64,000 nucleotides of DNA from NCBI RefSeq assembly GCF_964340395.1, contig NC_135571.1, positions 11,100,440-11,164,439 of the forward strand, written 5' to 3'. Under the pieces are notes generated by a model. The model was not told the DNA's origin. It saw only the letters and a list, made by a program, of their open reading frames with translations, and did not search any database. This document shows, in pieces, positions 13,331 through 25,411 of this stretch. The stretch's first letter is position 1. The number at the start of each line of letters is the position of its first letter. This DNA comes from Glandiceps talaboti. Taxonomy: Eukaryota > Hemichordata > Enteropneusta > Spengelidae. Made by a program: the position numbers and the translations under genes.

Positions 13331-14216
13331 AAGTCAGCATGACTGTCAAATAGTAAATACTATTGTTTTGTTTGATTTTGTGACGACAAACTGAGGATGC
13401 CCAGTATTCAGTAAGAAACTAGCTACGCATTCAAAAATAGTCTTCAGTATTTTGTGTTTTGGGCACCGACTGCTGCGTAAAGTTATAAACAAACTCCAAA
13501 TTCACAAACTTGATTGATGATGGCGATAAATGTTTGACCACGGACATTGTAGTATAAACAGAAACGTTTCGTGTGTTTGCTATAATCATGGAAGTATACT
13601 TACATGCCATAATCATTGTAGAATAACACAACTTTTTCAAGATAACTTATTACAGAAAAATAGAGGAACTTTTACACTCATTATTTATTAGAAGTAATAC
13701 CAAAACTCAAGTCGGTCTAAATTAAATATCTCATTATTCTATTCTTATTTTGTGGTATTTGTCGTTATTTCCTACCCAGAAATTCATACTGGATTCTGGT
13801 CTAAGTATTAAAAGTCGACAATGTGAAATGGTCTTACTATGTTGTCATTTTACTATGCTATATTTTAAATGCGGGGTACCACTCACAGTACAGTACAGTG
13901 GGCCTTGAAACTTCCCCCGGGCAGCCGCCCCCGGGAAATTTCCATAGCATATCACAATGATGACATAAACCTATATAGTTATACCTCAATTTGTTGAACC
14001 ACAGACCACTAACAACACCCCCTGATACTTCCATGGTAAAACAGTAACTACATATGTACAGTTGTTAAAACATTAAACTTTTCCACAGTAACTCTCCACA
14101 TGTATATTTCTAAAACGAACAACATTTAGTGCAACAATATTGTGGAACACTTTTTGAAAGAAATGTACATTTTTTGTATTGTATCTGATATTCACATATA
14201 TCTTAGTGGTCTAGAT

Positions 14217-14395
14217 TCATTCACACACACACACACACACAAACACATACACACACACATACAAACACACATACATACATACATATATACATACATACAC
14301 ACACAAACACACACACATACATACATACATACATACACACACACATACATACACACACACATACATACATACACATACATACATACACATATCAA
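14217..14395. repeat. (CA)n/(CATA)n microsatellite
   Basis: Compound CA and CATA array in the wee1-TCP11L1 intergenic region. All open frames over it are artefacts. Confidence 0.95.
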
Positions 14396-14887
14396 GATTT
14401 CCATCCATATTATTATTACGCTCAACACAGCAACATCAGGTACTTTAAATAATTCTGAAAAAACACCATTTCTTTTACATACTCAATAAATATCTTTATT
14501 TCGGATGAAATAAATGCATAACACACACTGTTGCTATAACAACACTCAAAGAGAGTCAATTTGCATAACCTGTTTTAACAAAGGAAAGTAAGTGTGCATT
14601 CAACATCAACTTTGAATTCACAGTTTTCTTCCAATAGAGATTTTTCTAAACATTAATCACTATTAGTGTGTAAATAATTTTTGCATTGTAAGTTTTTGCT
14701 AGTAGTATTTTTGATATGGACAATCTCAAAATTCACATGCAGATTCTTTTTTGAATAATGAAGGTACTTATTATAAATATGGAATAATTTCCAAATATGG
14801 AATTATTCTAAATGTATAAAGTCACTAACTCCATATAAGGAATCAATACTATCAAAAATGACATAAATAATTCCTAATATGGAGTTA

Positions 14888-15237
14888 TTAAAGGGGCACA
14901 AGCTGAGTTTATACATATTTTGGCGTAGTTTTTGCTGCATATTTAAAAGTTACTCACAGTATTGTACTTACTGCAGCAAACTTAACCATCACTTGTAATT
15001 GACTGAACTCAAACTTGGTATTAGGATAGAACTCATAAACGATCCGACGACATAATTTATGGTACATACCAAAAATGTTCAGGAAATCCCATCTATGCAA
15101 TCAACTGTTCTAACAATGTCAGAAGACAATTGTAATGTTATAGAAGACATGCATTGACATTAACATTATACTAGAATTTTATTTAAATATTTTCACTTGA
15201 GTTAAAAAGAGTATAAACACAGCTTGTGCCCCTTTAA
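14888..15237. mobile_element. TTAA MITE, family 4 (copy 1)
   Basis: The ends are inverted repeats, TTAAAGGGGCACAAGCTG and its complement CAGCTTGTGCCCCTTTAA, with about 350 bp between and TTAA at both edges. That suggests TTAA target choice as in piggyBac-like elements. It is non-autonomous with no coding. A related copy in the opposite arrangement is at 57052-57407. Confidence 0.8.
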
Positions 15238-15599
15238 TTTGAAATATGGACAAATAGTGACACATTTTCTGAACATGAAAAAGTCACTTGTTTGAATGAA
15301 ATCTTAGTTAAAAGTAACATTTTACATTTACAGTCAAATTTTGACAAATAAATATTTTCACAGATATGGTGGCATAAATATTTATCAAACACAGACAAAA
15401 CTCTATACAAACCAAACAGTAATGTTAAATGTGATTACAAATCTCAGAACACTTGAGAAATAAATCGAATTTTAGGATCACAACAATATGCTGTGATATC
15501 ATGATATTATCAATTCTGATGTAAAAGTAAAATCTCAGAAATATGAGAACATCAGAAAAATGGAATTAAAAATATCTTTTTACAACAAATGATCTACTA

Positions 15600-15690
15600 T
15601 TGTTCCTGTTCAGCGCCATAGAACATTACATCATATTGGATTTTGGCGTTACAGAAATGCTTTTGATTGATTGATTGATTGATTGAAAAA
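15600..15690 (+). mobile_element. LINE/SINE 3' tail with (TTGA)n
   Basis: A segment with CAGCGCCATAGAACATTACA ... TTGGCGTTACAGAAATGC runs into six TTGATTGA-type units. Such GCGC-containing ends followed by TTGATTGA tails are common at 3' ends of invertebrate non-LTR elements and their SINEs. The body is truncated and no reverse transcriptase is visible. Confidence 0.5.
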
Positions 15691-16089
15691 TAAAAGAGAA
15701 ACAGAATTAAAAATGAAAACAAAAAGTGATACAAGTGTATCTCAGTAGAAATTTTGTGGACTGACTGACAGTTTTTAATTTGTGAATGCTAGCTTCACAC
15801 GTTGATTTTTTAAAAAGGATGAAATATAAAAACATAATCATATTTGTAAATAAATATGAATATCAAGGAAAGCATATTACAATGTAGATGTCTAAAAATG
15901 TAAAATAGCACATGGAAAATAGTTGCTGACAATTTTCAAACCTTCTTGTTGTCATTTATATTCAGCCATTGGCAAAAAAAGTTGTTCTATCAGCCTTTGA
16001 TATTGTCTCCCTAACTCAACAATGTACCAAATACAACCAGATTCAAAGATCAGTGAATATTTGTGGATAGGTATATTATACTGTAAACT

Positions 16090-16250
16090 TAGATATTTTT
16101 GCTACTAGAAAATATTTTGATTTTAGAGTCTTCAGGTAGTTCTCAAAGACTAATTTTTACTAATTACGAGACTGGTACCTTGTGTTCATGTACAAGAAGG
16201 CATTTTAGTCACGACTTATATTTTTCTGTGAACGAAGGAGATTAGCAAAA
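16090..16250 (+). mobile_element. Dispersed repeat family 3 (single copy)
   Basis: Contains one monomer (ACTAATTACGAGACTGGTAC ... GTACAAGAAGGCATTTTAGT) flanked by the same sequences as the inverted copy near 11 kb. It lies just 3' of TCP11L1. Confidence 0.6.
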
Positions 16251-16644
16251 ATTCCCAGGTTTACAGAACCTATCTAAACTATTCTCACTACATAAAGAAG
16301 ACAACACTGTCATGCTTTCACATCTGTTAAAAGTGTCACTTGAACTCAAAATTGCCATTCTCAGGCCTGTACTATATATTGTCTCTAGAGGGCGCTCTAA
16401 CACCCCCATCGTAAATATCCACGGCAGCAAGGCACACGACACTATCTAGGTAAAAGTAAATGTTTGCACACGGCACTCTTTGCTATATACAACATATTGC
16501 TTTAACAAGCAACAAAATGTTTTTGCAATCTGGCTCTGTTTTTGTTCTTCTAAGTTATCAGCTAAAAATCATTTGTTGATTTCTTCTGGTTAAAACACTA
16601 ACAGAAATATATACATCTTGATATATAAATAACTCTAAATTTTT

Positions 16645-17370
16645 TTACTCAGATTTCTCATCAGTATTTGTATTTTTCTGTGAACCTGAATCTTCATTAT
16701 TGTCTGTGTTGGTCTTCATGTCTTTGTTTCCTTCCTGTGTTAATCCCTGTGTCTTCAGCTCTTTGATAATGTCGGCATAAAACGGTGCAAACACAGCTCT
16801 GTTATGCGCTATGATCCTAAGAAACTGACCACTTAGATCTATCAGTTCTTTGTGTACTGGTCCTAAACCTGGAGGGATCTTAGTCTTGGGGTCAAAGGGC
16901 ACCGTTGCTGAGATGACCAATCGGAAGAAAGCTTTTGTCCTTGCATCTGTAATGAAACAAAGTTGAATATACTTTTAATAATGTATTTAAGTCAAGGGGA
17001 AACTTTTAGTTTTGAAATACATATACAAGATGTATTCTTTGATTGACTATCTGTTTACATGTGAATCTGTATATGGATCTACTGTGTCTATGAGTGTTTA
17101 CATGTGTAAATATTTTCATAGTGTGTGTGTGTGTGTGTGTGTGTGTAGGTAGGTATACAGATGTGTGTGTATGTGTATGTCCATGTGTAAACTGTGTGTG
17201 TGCCATGGTGTGTGTGTGTGTGCATACATAAGTGTGTATGCACATATGTGTGCATGTGTGTGCACGTGCGTGTGTGTGCATGCATGCATGTGTGTGTGTG
17301 TGTGCATGTGAGCGTGCATGTGTGTGCGTATGTCCCTGCGCACATGCGTGTGTGTGCGTATGTGCCTGCA

Positions 17371-17405
<35 letters not shown>

Positions 17406-20400
17406 GGGCACCACAACCCAAGTCCGGTAAACTTACCTAAAAGTTTGCGGACTTTGTCATCTTTGTCTTTCATATTCTGTATTTGTTTCTTGAGTGCATT
17501 TTGTCTAGCTTCATCCATGGCAGGAAACTGATGTTGTGTAAGACATTCATTGACTTCTTTACAGATCTGTTCACTTATACCAATCAGTTTAACATCAAGT
17601 TCACTGAAATAAACAACACATCAAAGTTAGTATTTTCAATGATCAATCTCTCATATACCATTGTTATCTGAGTTTAAAACCATGCATAGTATGATTAGAT
17701 TGTAAGCTATGTCTGTTGCTCTGTCCTCATGGCCTGCTATATCTATTGAGAATGGCGTTGATGATGTGTAAGGGTGCCCCATCATGGCCTGATCTATCTG
17801 TTGTGAAAGGGGCTGACCAATGTGTGAGGGCACTCCATTACGGCCTGATCTGTCGTCAAAGGGGTTGACCAATATGCAAGGGTGCACCATTATGGCCTGC
17901 TCTATCTGTCACTAATGGGGTTGACCAATGTGCGAGGGTGCCCTGACACAGCTGGCTCTATCTGTCGTGAAAGGAGTTGATCGATGTGTGAGGGCACTCC
18001 ATTACGGCCTGAGCTATCTGTCGTTAAAGAGGTTGTGGATGGAGTCTTTCTTCAATTTGAATTCAATTATAATTACTAATAGTAAATAATACATAAACTT
18101 TCTTAAAATGTAAGACTTACCCTTCTCCTTCTAGTAGAACTTTGATGACATTTTTAAGTTTGTCCATGAAACCCTGTATACCTGTTATAGCATTGCCTGC
18201 TGTGGTGTACGTGATGAGAAGAACCGATGACATTAATACCATCTCGTCAACTTTGTCTTGGATGTCATAAAAACGACTTTGGTCCATCAGTAATGTCTGT
18301 AAAATAAATTATAAACATTTATTGAATGACAATTCCTCTGTGTTGGTAAACCAGTGACTCAAAATGAACTTTTATTCCATACACAAACTTTAAATTTTTG
18401 ACTGCACACTCAACAGATTGACTCACTATTCAGGACATGTGACCTTATGCACATGTGAGTTTAATAACGGATCATAGTCATTAGTATTGCCCCCCCCCCC
18501 CCACCCCCCCCCCCCCCCCCGTCTCTGTTTAATCATAACTTGTATGCTCACTGATATAAATGGCTTTTATGACTTCACGTTCAACAATTTTCATTTATCA
18601 AAACAATTTTCAATTTTGTTATAAGGATTCCAGGTTTCCCTTTAAATCATTCTTGCTGCAAATAAGTATACTTCTAAATATACTTCAAGTATACTTTAAG
18701 TATAATATATTTTGATGAGTGTAAAGTTTCTTACCTCTGGATATAACTGTGAGTTATCCCACTCCAGTAGATTTACATATCCCTGATTCAGAACCACTGC
18801 TGGAGGTACTGTTGCTATGAGACTAGATGCGGTTGGCCCGTCAACCACTGTGGTTGATGGAGATGTACTTGCGTTGGTAGTGGCAACTGACTGGAATGTT
18901 TGTTGAGCTTTGACAGCTGTATCTGTAGCTGATTTTAACCATAGTTTAGTGAACTCTAAACCATCTGTAAATGAAGGAGTTACAGTTCAAAGGTTAAAGT
19001 TGAAATGTCAAAGTTTGCTAACTTTGATCTGTAGCTAATTTTAACTGCTTTGAACTCCAGAACATGCTAAATATGAATGTTCAATGATAGTTTAATTTTT
19101 TTATTTTGTTTTCATTCTGATGCATTCTCATACTAGTGGTATTTGCACTGCAGTACAATACCAAACACATTATTGCATACCGGTATGCAAATGAGGATAT
19201 AAATGAGGATGTAATTGTTCCTTCTACACAAAAGCGTATCATCGTATAGTGTCATTTTTGTTGTTTCGCATAAACATATGTAATAATAACAGAACCCCAT
19301 GCTGCGTGAGTGCCAGTGTGGGTACTCAGGGGTATTTGCACTCGTGCTTGCAGTGTTTTCTGCTTCACTTTCACTCGCAATACTCATGAACGTACAGGCA
19401 CAGAGAACACTGCAAGCACTCATGCAAATACCGTGAGTACACCATACTTGTACTCGTGCGTCACTGGGTTCTGTCATAATATTGTCTCTAGACAATATCA
19501 TCTGTATAAATTTGATCTTGGCTGATAGTGACAGGCAAGTAAACAATTTATCAAGTCATAATTTCATTCACATACTGCAAACTTGACAACAAACTGACTG
19601 GCAAATAAACACTGCAACAAGTCATAATTTCATTGATACTGTGAACTAGACAACTGGCTGACTGGCAAGTAAATGGTGTTACAGTAATGCTAAATTGTCA
19701 TTTTCATTTTTAGTTAAGACAATAACAATTTATCTAAGGACTAACCTTGTTCATCTTGTGTCTTGAGAAAGTCTTCAAACTTCTTACGTTCATACTCTAC
19801 AGATTGTTGTTGGATATGTGGTCTCATACTTTGTATGGTAAAGTTAGCCATATCTAGCTTCATCAGTTCTAGGATATGGAAGATATTTCTGTAGGACAGA
19901 GAAAATGGTAGTTTTAAAATCTAACACTTTTTTGGGTGTAAAAACCTATCTTTTACATTCTAATGTGTTTGTTTGTATGTTTGTTTGTTTGTGAAATTGG
20001 GGCCTTCCATTATTTGAATCATTATTAGAATGCATAATTTTGTTCCAATACTGGACAGTAGTGTTGAGTAGTGTAGGATAGATTGGTGTAGTAAAGTGAA
20101 GAAGTGTAATTATCAATTGCTATGTATAGTGTAACATGACTCTATTGAGAAATGATACCTGTACAAGAATTTTATTATATCTCAAAACACTGAAGCTAAA
20201 AAGGTGTGTATGAAACCTTGGTATGAGGGTTAAACTTCTTTGCTGATGTGATTTTGTCATTGTGTTTATATTACATGGTAGAACCTATTTCTTCCTTACC
20301 TCCATGGTAGAACAGTACATGTATATACAATGAAGGTGTATAAATATGGCAGCTAGGCCCCTCTATTCTGCATACTGTACATATAACTGAACTGATATTC

Positions 20401-22711
20401 TGTCACTTACTAAATTGAACAATTCTACGATATCACAAATGTCTGTCAGTTTCTGAATTTCGTCATCTTGCACCTGAGCACACAGTTTAGATTATTATTG
20501 CTCTAGAAACTTTGATTGTTCATGACTGTGTGACCCACTAGTTTGATAAGAAATTGAGGCTGAATAATAGACATCTAATGCTCTGTCACTTACTTGAATA
20601 AGTCGACGATATCACTAATATCTGTCAGTTTCTGAATTTCCTCATCTCGGACTGGAGCACACAGTTTCGACATGATAGAGATGACAAAATTAGCATATTT
20701 ATGGACGTCAATGGATTCATGATCAGCCTGCTGTTTAATTAATTCAAGATCCAATACTTCGTTTATCTCTGTTCTTATTTTATTGTGTGGCGGTAGTAAG
20801 AGAGACAACAACTCCTACAAGAAAAGAACAAAAAAAAAATTCATAAAAAAAAACAAAAAACATTTATAAGTAAAAAAATAAAATAAAAAAAACATTCATA
20901 AGTTGAAAGCCTAATTAGAAGACAGCACAGTAGTTGAGAGAGATGGCGCCTAAATATACCCACATCACACACTACACACACTCAGATGGTTGTGATGACT
21001 GTCGTAGTTTCGGACTCTACAACTGAGCACAGAGCATCGTGAGAGATCTGAAGTTTATGGATGCGATGAACAGACAATTCACAGGGACACCAATCAGATA
21101 TGCAGATTAGCCAAAACATCTAGCGATCACATGACATAGACGTATCCCCGGGCAACAATATCTTACAGTCTAATAACACTTCCGCCAGTTTTCTTAAAAT
21201 AGGACAGAAATTTCAGAGTACAAAGAAAGTCACAAGATTCTATCAGAAATTAAAAAGTTGAAAAGTACTTACTTGTTTAACTTCTCCCAGCATTCCTATG
21301 GCGTGTTCATAGCTTGGTGGATCTTCACTCAAACTTGATTGTAAATTATCCCAGAATGCCTTGTGAACAATCTCTTTGATTTGTTTTTCCAATCTAATTC
21401 AATAAATAAATCAAAATAGGTTTAGCTTCTTTGTAGCTTCAGTTTAGCTTAGAATTAAAATTTAGGAGTGAGAACAGATTGGTCCAGAAAAAAAGAATGC
21501 AAGGTCCTATGGTGGCACTGATAAGATAGCTACATGTAAGAACCTAGGATGGAAACCTGGGCTATAGGTTTGCCGGGGAGTGCAACAGTGCAAAGTATGT
21601 ATTTCGAGAATTGAGAATTGTGTCAGGGATATACCCTATCATTTGTAGGATGTAGGTTGCAATGTGAAGGCTTTAATCCTATGCGCTTAAATGGCTGCAA
21701 TGGATTGTATGCTCCCCGGGGAGTTGAGGAAGACTAAAGGGCTGTTGTGCCGTTCTGATCCGAGCCAGGGGTAATAATTGTAAAGTGCTTTGAGCACGGA
21801 GTGGGAAAGCGCTATATAAGAAACCAACATTATTATTATTATTATTATTATTTGTCTCCAAGGATAGACCATCTCATATCATTGTGTTACTTACGAGTAT
21901 TCTGGCAGTTCCATTGGTTTGAGTTCAAAGTCTTTATCTACGGCTATTTCATGAGCCAATGCCATATTACCAACACCACTGGCGGCTGCCATGATTTGTT
22001 CCATTGAGGCAAATCTTGGTGGAGATGCTGTTAAAATAGTTATAGAAGTAGGTACATTAATTTTTTTTTTTTTTTTTTTTCTCTGAATCATGTTTTTAAA
22101 TTTTGTGATTTGTTATGTACATACCGTTGAGATGTGTGTCGTCTAATGGTCTTTAAACATTAAATTATTATTATTTGGATTATTATTTATCATTTATTAT
22201 TATTATTATTATTATTATTACAGTTGAGAGAGGTATTCTGACAATCAATGCTGTGTGTAGTAATATTACTGGAAAGCATTCTGTGTTCATACACTGTAAG
22301 TCACTGAAATGGTCAAGACAATTCAAAGAGTGTTCAAATAATTTTCCAAGTATAGAGCATTTTTTGACTTGTTGCTACCAAATTCTACTTTTCAGCCGAT
22401 GGGAATGTTGAACTTTTATAGATAATCTTTCACATAAAAATGTTATTTTCCATGAATTTCCAGAAGTGAAATTTCTGAGACAAATGTCTTGTAAAACAAA
22501 GGAAGCCTTTGTTTTTACCTTGTGGGGTTCCTCTTGGACTTAATCCAGGACTTGGTGTTCTCAGCCTCTGTCTTTTCCTAAATATTTCCCCTTCACCTGA
22601 GGAGTTCAAGTCATGTGAGTCATCAGATGAAGCACCCCTAGCTTCTTGTTGATCAATATCTTCAGGATCAGTCTTTTTGTCTAGCGGCATCTTTGATTGT
22701 TTTATATTTTT
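16645..22711 (-). CDS. TCP11L1: T-complex protein 11-like protein 1 (9 coding exons)
   Basis: Member of the TCP11 family of cytoplasmic helical proteins; TCP11 itself acts in sperm, while the role of TCP11L1 is poorly defined. Coding exons: 22690-22519, 22027-21895, 21393-21273, 20814-20594, 19888-19746, 18964-18735, 18296-18121, 17603-17437, 16946-16645. Phases join to 554 residues (human 509). Conserved blocks in order: SPPRF and [10 protein letters not shown] (about 59-87), [10 protein letters not shown] (about 107), [54 protein letters not shown] (about 343) and [12 protein letters not shown] near the end. The Ser-rich, acidic N-terminus and the Asn/Asp/Lys-rich C-terminal tail look disordered. 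The exon with the ATG has a good acceptor just upstream (22712), so at least one untranslated exon lies further upstream; it was not located. Introns carry several minisatellites. Confidence 0.93.
17115..17405. repeat. (TG)n-rich microsatellite in the last TCP11L1 intron
   Basis: About 290 bp of TG/TGTA/TGCA repeats between coding exons 8 and 9. Open frames of up to 170 codons over it are repeat translations. Confidence 0.95.
17728..18035. repeat. About 62-bp minisatellite in TCP11L1 intron 7
   Basis: About five units share GGCCTGATCTATCTGT, GGGGTTGACCAATGTG and GAGGGCACTCCATTACGGCC. A single related monomer occurs near 23515-23565. Confidence 0.8.
18491..18521. repeat. Interrupted poly-C tract
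   Basis: About 31 bp of C with one interrupting A in TCP11L1 intron 6. On the minus (transcribed) strand it reads as a G-run. Confidence 0.9.
19255..19495. mobile_element. Foldback MITE family 5 (copy 1)
   Basis: Long imperfect inverted repeats: the left arm has GAACCCCATGCTGCGTGAGT and TTTGCACTCGTGCTTGCAG, and the right arm has the complements (CTGCAAGCACTCATGCAAAT, CACTGGGTTCTGTCATAAT). It lies in TCP11L1 intron 5. A second copy, interrupted by another element, lies at 62545-62815. Confidence 0.7.
20398..20488 (-). pseudogene. Partial duplicate of the 3' end of TCP11L1 coding exon 4
   Basis: This 90-bp intronic stretch closely resembles 20583-20670, the last part of coding exon 4 and its donor: CAGAAACTGACAGA and a GTAAGTGACAG donor are shared. 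It covers only the exon's 3' part. If read through an internal AG it would enter in the wrong phase after exon 4. It is most simply a decayed partial tandem duplicate. Confidence 0.75.
21530..21852 (+). mobile_element. Retroelement (LINE or SINE) 3' end with (ATT)n tail
   Basis: The segment ends with GTAAAGTGCTTTGAGCAC, then GGAAAGCGCTATATAAGAAA, then (ATT)n at 21829-21852. This GCGCTATATAA hairpin-like end with a trinucleotide tail is a familiar 3' terminus of L2-type LINEs and the SINEs that share it. No reverse transcriptase is present. The left boundary is a guess. It lies in TCP11L1 intron 2. Confidence 0.6.
22152..22222. repeat. (ATT)n tract
   Basis: Trinucleotide ATT repeat in TCP11L1 intron 1, possibly another retroelement tail whose body is not recognisable. 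Confidence 0.7.
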
Positions 22712-24062
22712 CTGCAATGATTGAGAAAGACAGGCTTAAATTAGTGATGGCAACAGATGGAAAGTTTATTTAATAAAGAGTTCTCGGAAAACTTTCAAAA
22801 TTACGGTTTGGAATATGATTCAAATTTAGGTGTACAAAACAGTTGTCATGGTGACAGTAATGAAAAAGGTGGTCCAGAAAAATAGAATGATCCTATTGAA
22901 TTATTATTGCTTCACTAATAACCAGGCCCTTAATAGGACACTTTGTCGTATTTTCTCACAGAATAATGTGTGCTGTTTTCACATGTTTCAAGAGCTATCG
23001 TTTATACCATCTTCTGTATGGAGGTATATATTGGTACTAAAACTTAAGTACTGTGGGTACTAAATTCTTTAAGTCTCCACTTTGAAGTATGTAGTTCAAC
23101 TTTAAGAGTCAATAACCATGGTATTGTACTGTGCTGGTGCTTCAAAGAGTTTGTACTCAATCATAAATGAAATAGGGAAAAATAATTCTGCCTTGAAATA
23201 AGTTTGCCTAAATTCTACAAATACAAATATCTTGCCATGGTTTGCATGCCTGCTAAGCCAATTCGATGTGCCAATGAGAAACACAGCAATTTCTGTAAAG
23301 TTGTGATGCATCAACATTTGATATTCCCCTAGACCTATGTGAAGGATACCTCATGAGAAAACATAGTTTTTTATCATTTTGTCCCATAAATTTACAAAAC
23401 ATCTGTTTTTTATATTAGACTACACATTCCTTGACAGTGTTGGCATACATGCCAAATCCAAACAAAACTCTACAATACAAGTAACTTTCGGTGTTAAGAG
23501 TACATTAGGTCACTCCGCCCTCACTGGTGAGAGAGGTTGGCCGATGTGTGAGGGCGCCCTACAGGAGGTGTACCTTACAGACTTGTGTTAGAGGAGTACA
23601 TCTAAATACAATAACTACACAGAACAATCTATATATATGCTAATTTATGCATCACAAAAATTTACATTTTGAATTCAATTCAAAACAGGTACAAATTACA
23701 AAGGATACCACATTGAGAGTTAACAATTGACATCACAGAAGTATTTTTATCCCTGCATAAATAACCGGAGTTAGGTATAACTTGTAAACAATGGGGACCT
23801 TCAAATTTGCATAACCAGGAATAATAGTGACTAGGTATTATATACATACCTGTATTTATCACTATTGTTATTGTGCCAATACAAATTATATATATAGGTC
23901 ATTAAGAATTTTGCATGATTCCCTCTGACTATTCCCCTCAGAGATCATATCATAATTATGATAATATAGGGGTCAATTTATATTTACCAGATATATATTT
24001 TACCAGATTTCCTTCAGAGACCCAAGCATACGAGAATTTTAAAAACAACATTTGGCAATTTA

Positions 24063-24825
24063 CAGTCTTCAGGTACTTCTCAAAGATTAATTTTTACTAA
24101 TTACCAGACTGGTACATTGTGTTCATGTACAAGAAGGTATTTTAGTCACTACTAATTTTTACTCATTACCAGACTGGTACATTGTGTTCATGTACAAGAA
24201 GGTATTTTAGTCACTACTTATTTTTACTGATTACCAGACTTGTACATTGTGTTCATATATATACAAGAAGGTATTTTAGTCACTACTATTTTTACTAATT
24301 ACCAGACTGGTACATTGTGATCATGTACGAGAAGGCATTTTAGTCACTACTTATTTTTTACTAATTACCAGACTGGTACGTTGTGTTCATGTACAAGAAG
24401 GCATTTTAGTCACTACTAATTTTTACTAATTACCAGACTGGTACATTGTGTTCATAAACAAGATGGCATTTTAGTCACAACTTATTTTACTAATTACCAG
24501 ACTGGTACATTGTGTTCATAAACAAGAAAGTATTTTAGTCACAACTTATTTTTACTAATTACCAGACAGGTACACTGCACTGTGTTCATGTACAAGATGG
24601 TATTTTAGTCACTACTTATTTTTACTAATTACCAGACTGGTACACTGTGTTCATGTACAAGAAGGTATTTTAGTCACTACTTATTTTTACTAATTACCAG
24701 ACTGGTACATTGTGTTCATGTACAAGAAGACATTTTAGTCACCACTTATTTTTACTAATTACCAGACTGGAACACTGTGTTCATGTACAAGAAAGTATTT
24801 TAGTCACTACTTATTTTAACGCATT
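24063..24825. repeat. 65-bp minisatellite, about 12 copies, derived from dispersed repeat family 3
   Basis: Units read TTTTTACTAATTACCAGACT ... TTCATGTACAAGAAGGTATT ... TTAGTCACTACTT and repeat about every 65 bp. The same monomer occurs once each near 11.05 kb and 16.17 kb with common flanks (CTTCAGGTACTTCTCAAAGA), so the array is an internal amplification of a dispersed element. Confidence 0.9.
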
Positions 24826-25349
24826 TGATTTCCAGTGAAAAAAGGAAAATAATTCTTTAGTGAAAATGTCCAAGTTTACAGTACTGCATATTGGAATCTT
24901 TAAATTTTACAATATTTATTGGCCCTTAATTTTATCTGGTTTCTCCTTCAAATTTAAAGATTTAGAGTGAATGAACTGTTTTCTTTATGAGATTTCATCT
25001 TCTGAGTTACCTGGGTTTTGAATCTTGGCAAAAACATTCCCTGAATATTATTACCAGAGTCAGCTGAATGTTGTAAACAAAGTTGACCTTCACATCCCAA
25101 TAAAAAGGTCATCACTCTAAAGCCCTATCATACATGACAGTAATTGGCTCTGGTCCAGGTATAAATAAGTGTATGCCTGTACTATCCATTACATGGTTCA
25201 AGATTTGACTATAAATAACACCCCTGCAAAATCACTTGGAATAGACCATGTATTGTAAACATACAGGACCAAACCAAAAGTTCACAGAAAATGGGGAGGA
25301 AGAATTAAGTATCTAGTGATGGCAAAACAAGATAATTTCAGAAACTGTA

Positions 25350-25359
25350 TTTAATATTC

Positions 25360-25399
<40 letters not shown>

Positions 25400-25411
25400 T
25401 GGAATATTAAA
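25350..25411. repeat. (TA)n flanked by a perfect 13-bp inverted repeat
   Basis: TTTAATATTCCAA (25350-25362) and TTGGAATATTAAA (25399-25411) enclose a TA array, giving a potential cruciform or hairpin of about 60 bp. Confidence 0.8.

Larger units (their letters stand above)
13331..16644. other. wee1-TCP11L1 intergenic region
   Basis: No gene was found. It holds the microsatellite and MITE listed separately, a LINE/SINE-like tail (15600-15690), and a family 3 copy (16090-16250). A TAGAGGGCGCTC motif lies at 16386-16397. Confidence 0.5.

Noticed and set aside
17006-17518. 170-codon Thr/His-rich frame on the minus strand
   Set aside because: Its left part is real TCP11L1 exon 8 read into the intron; the rest is TG-repeat translation.
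20398-20488. Alternative TCP11L1 exon
   Set aside because: The only acceptor-like AG gives a phase mismatch with exon 4, and half the exon is missing.
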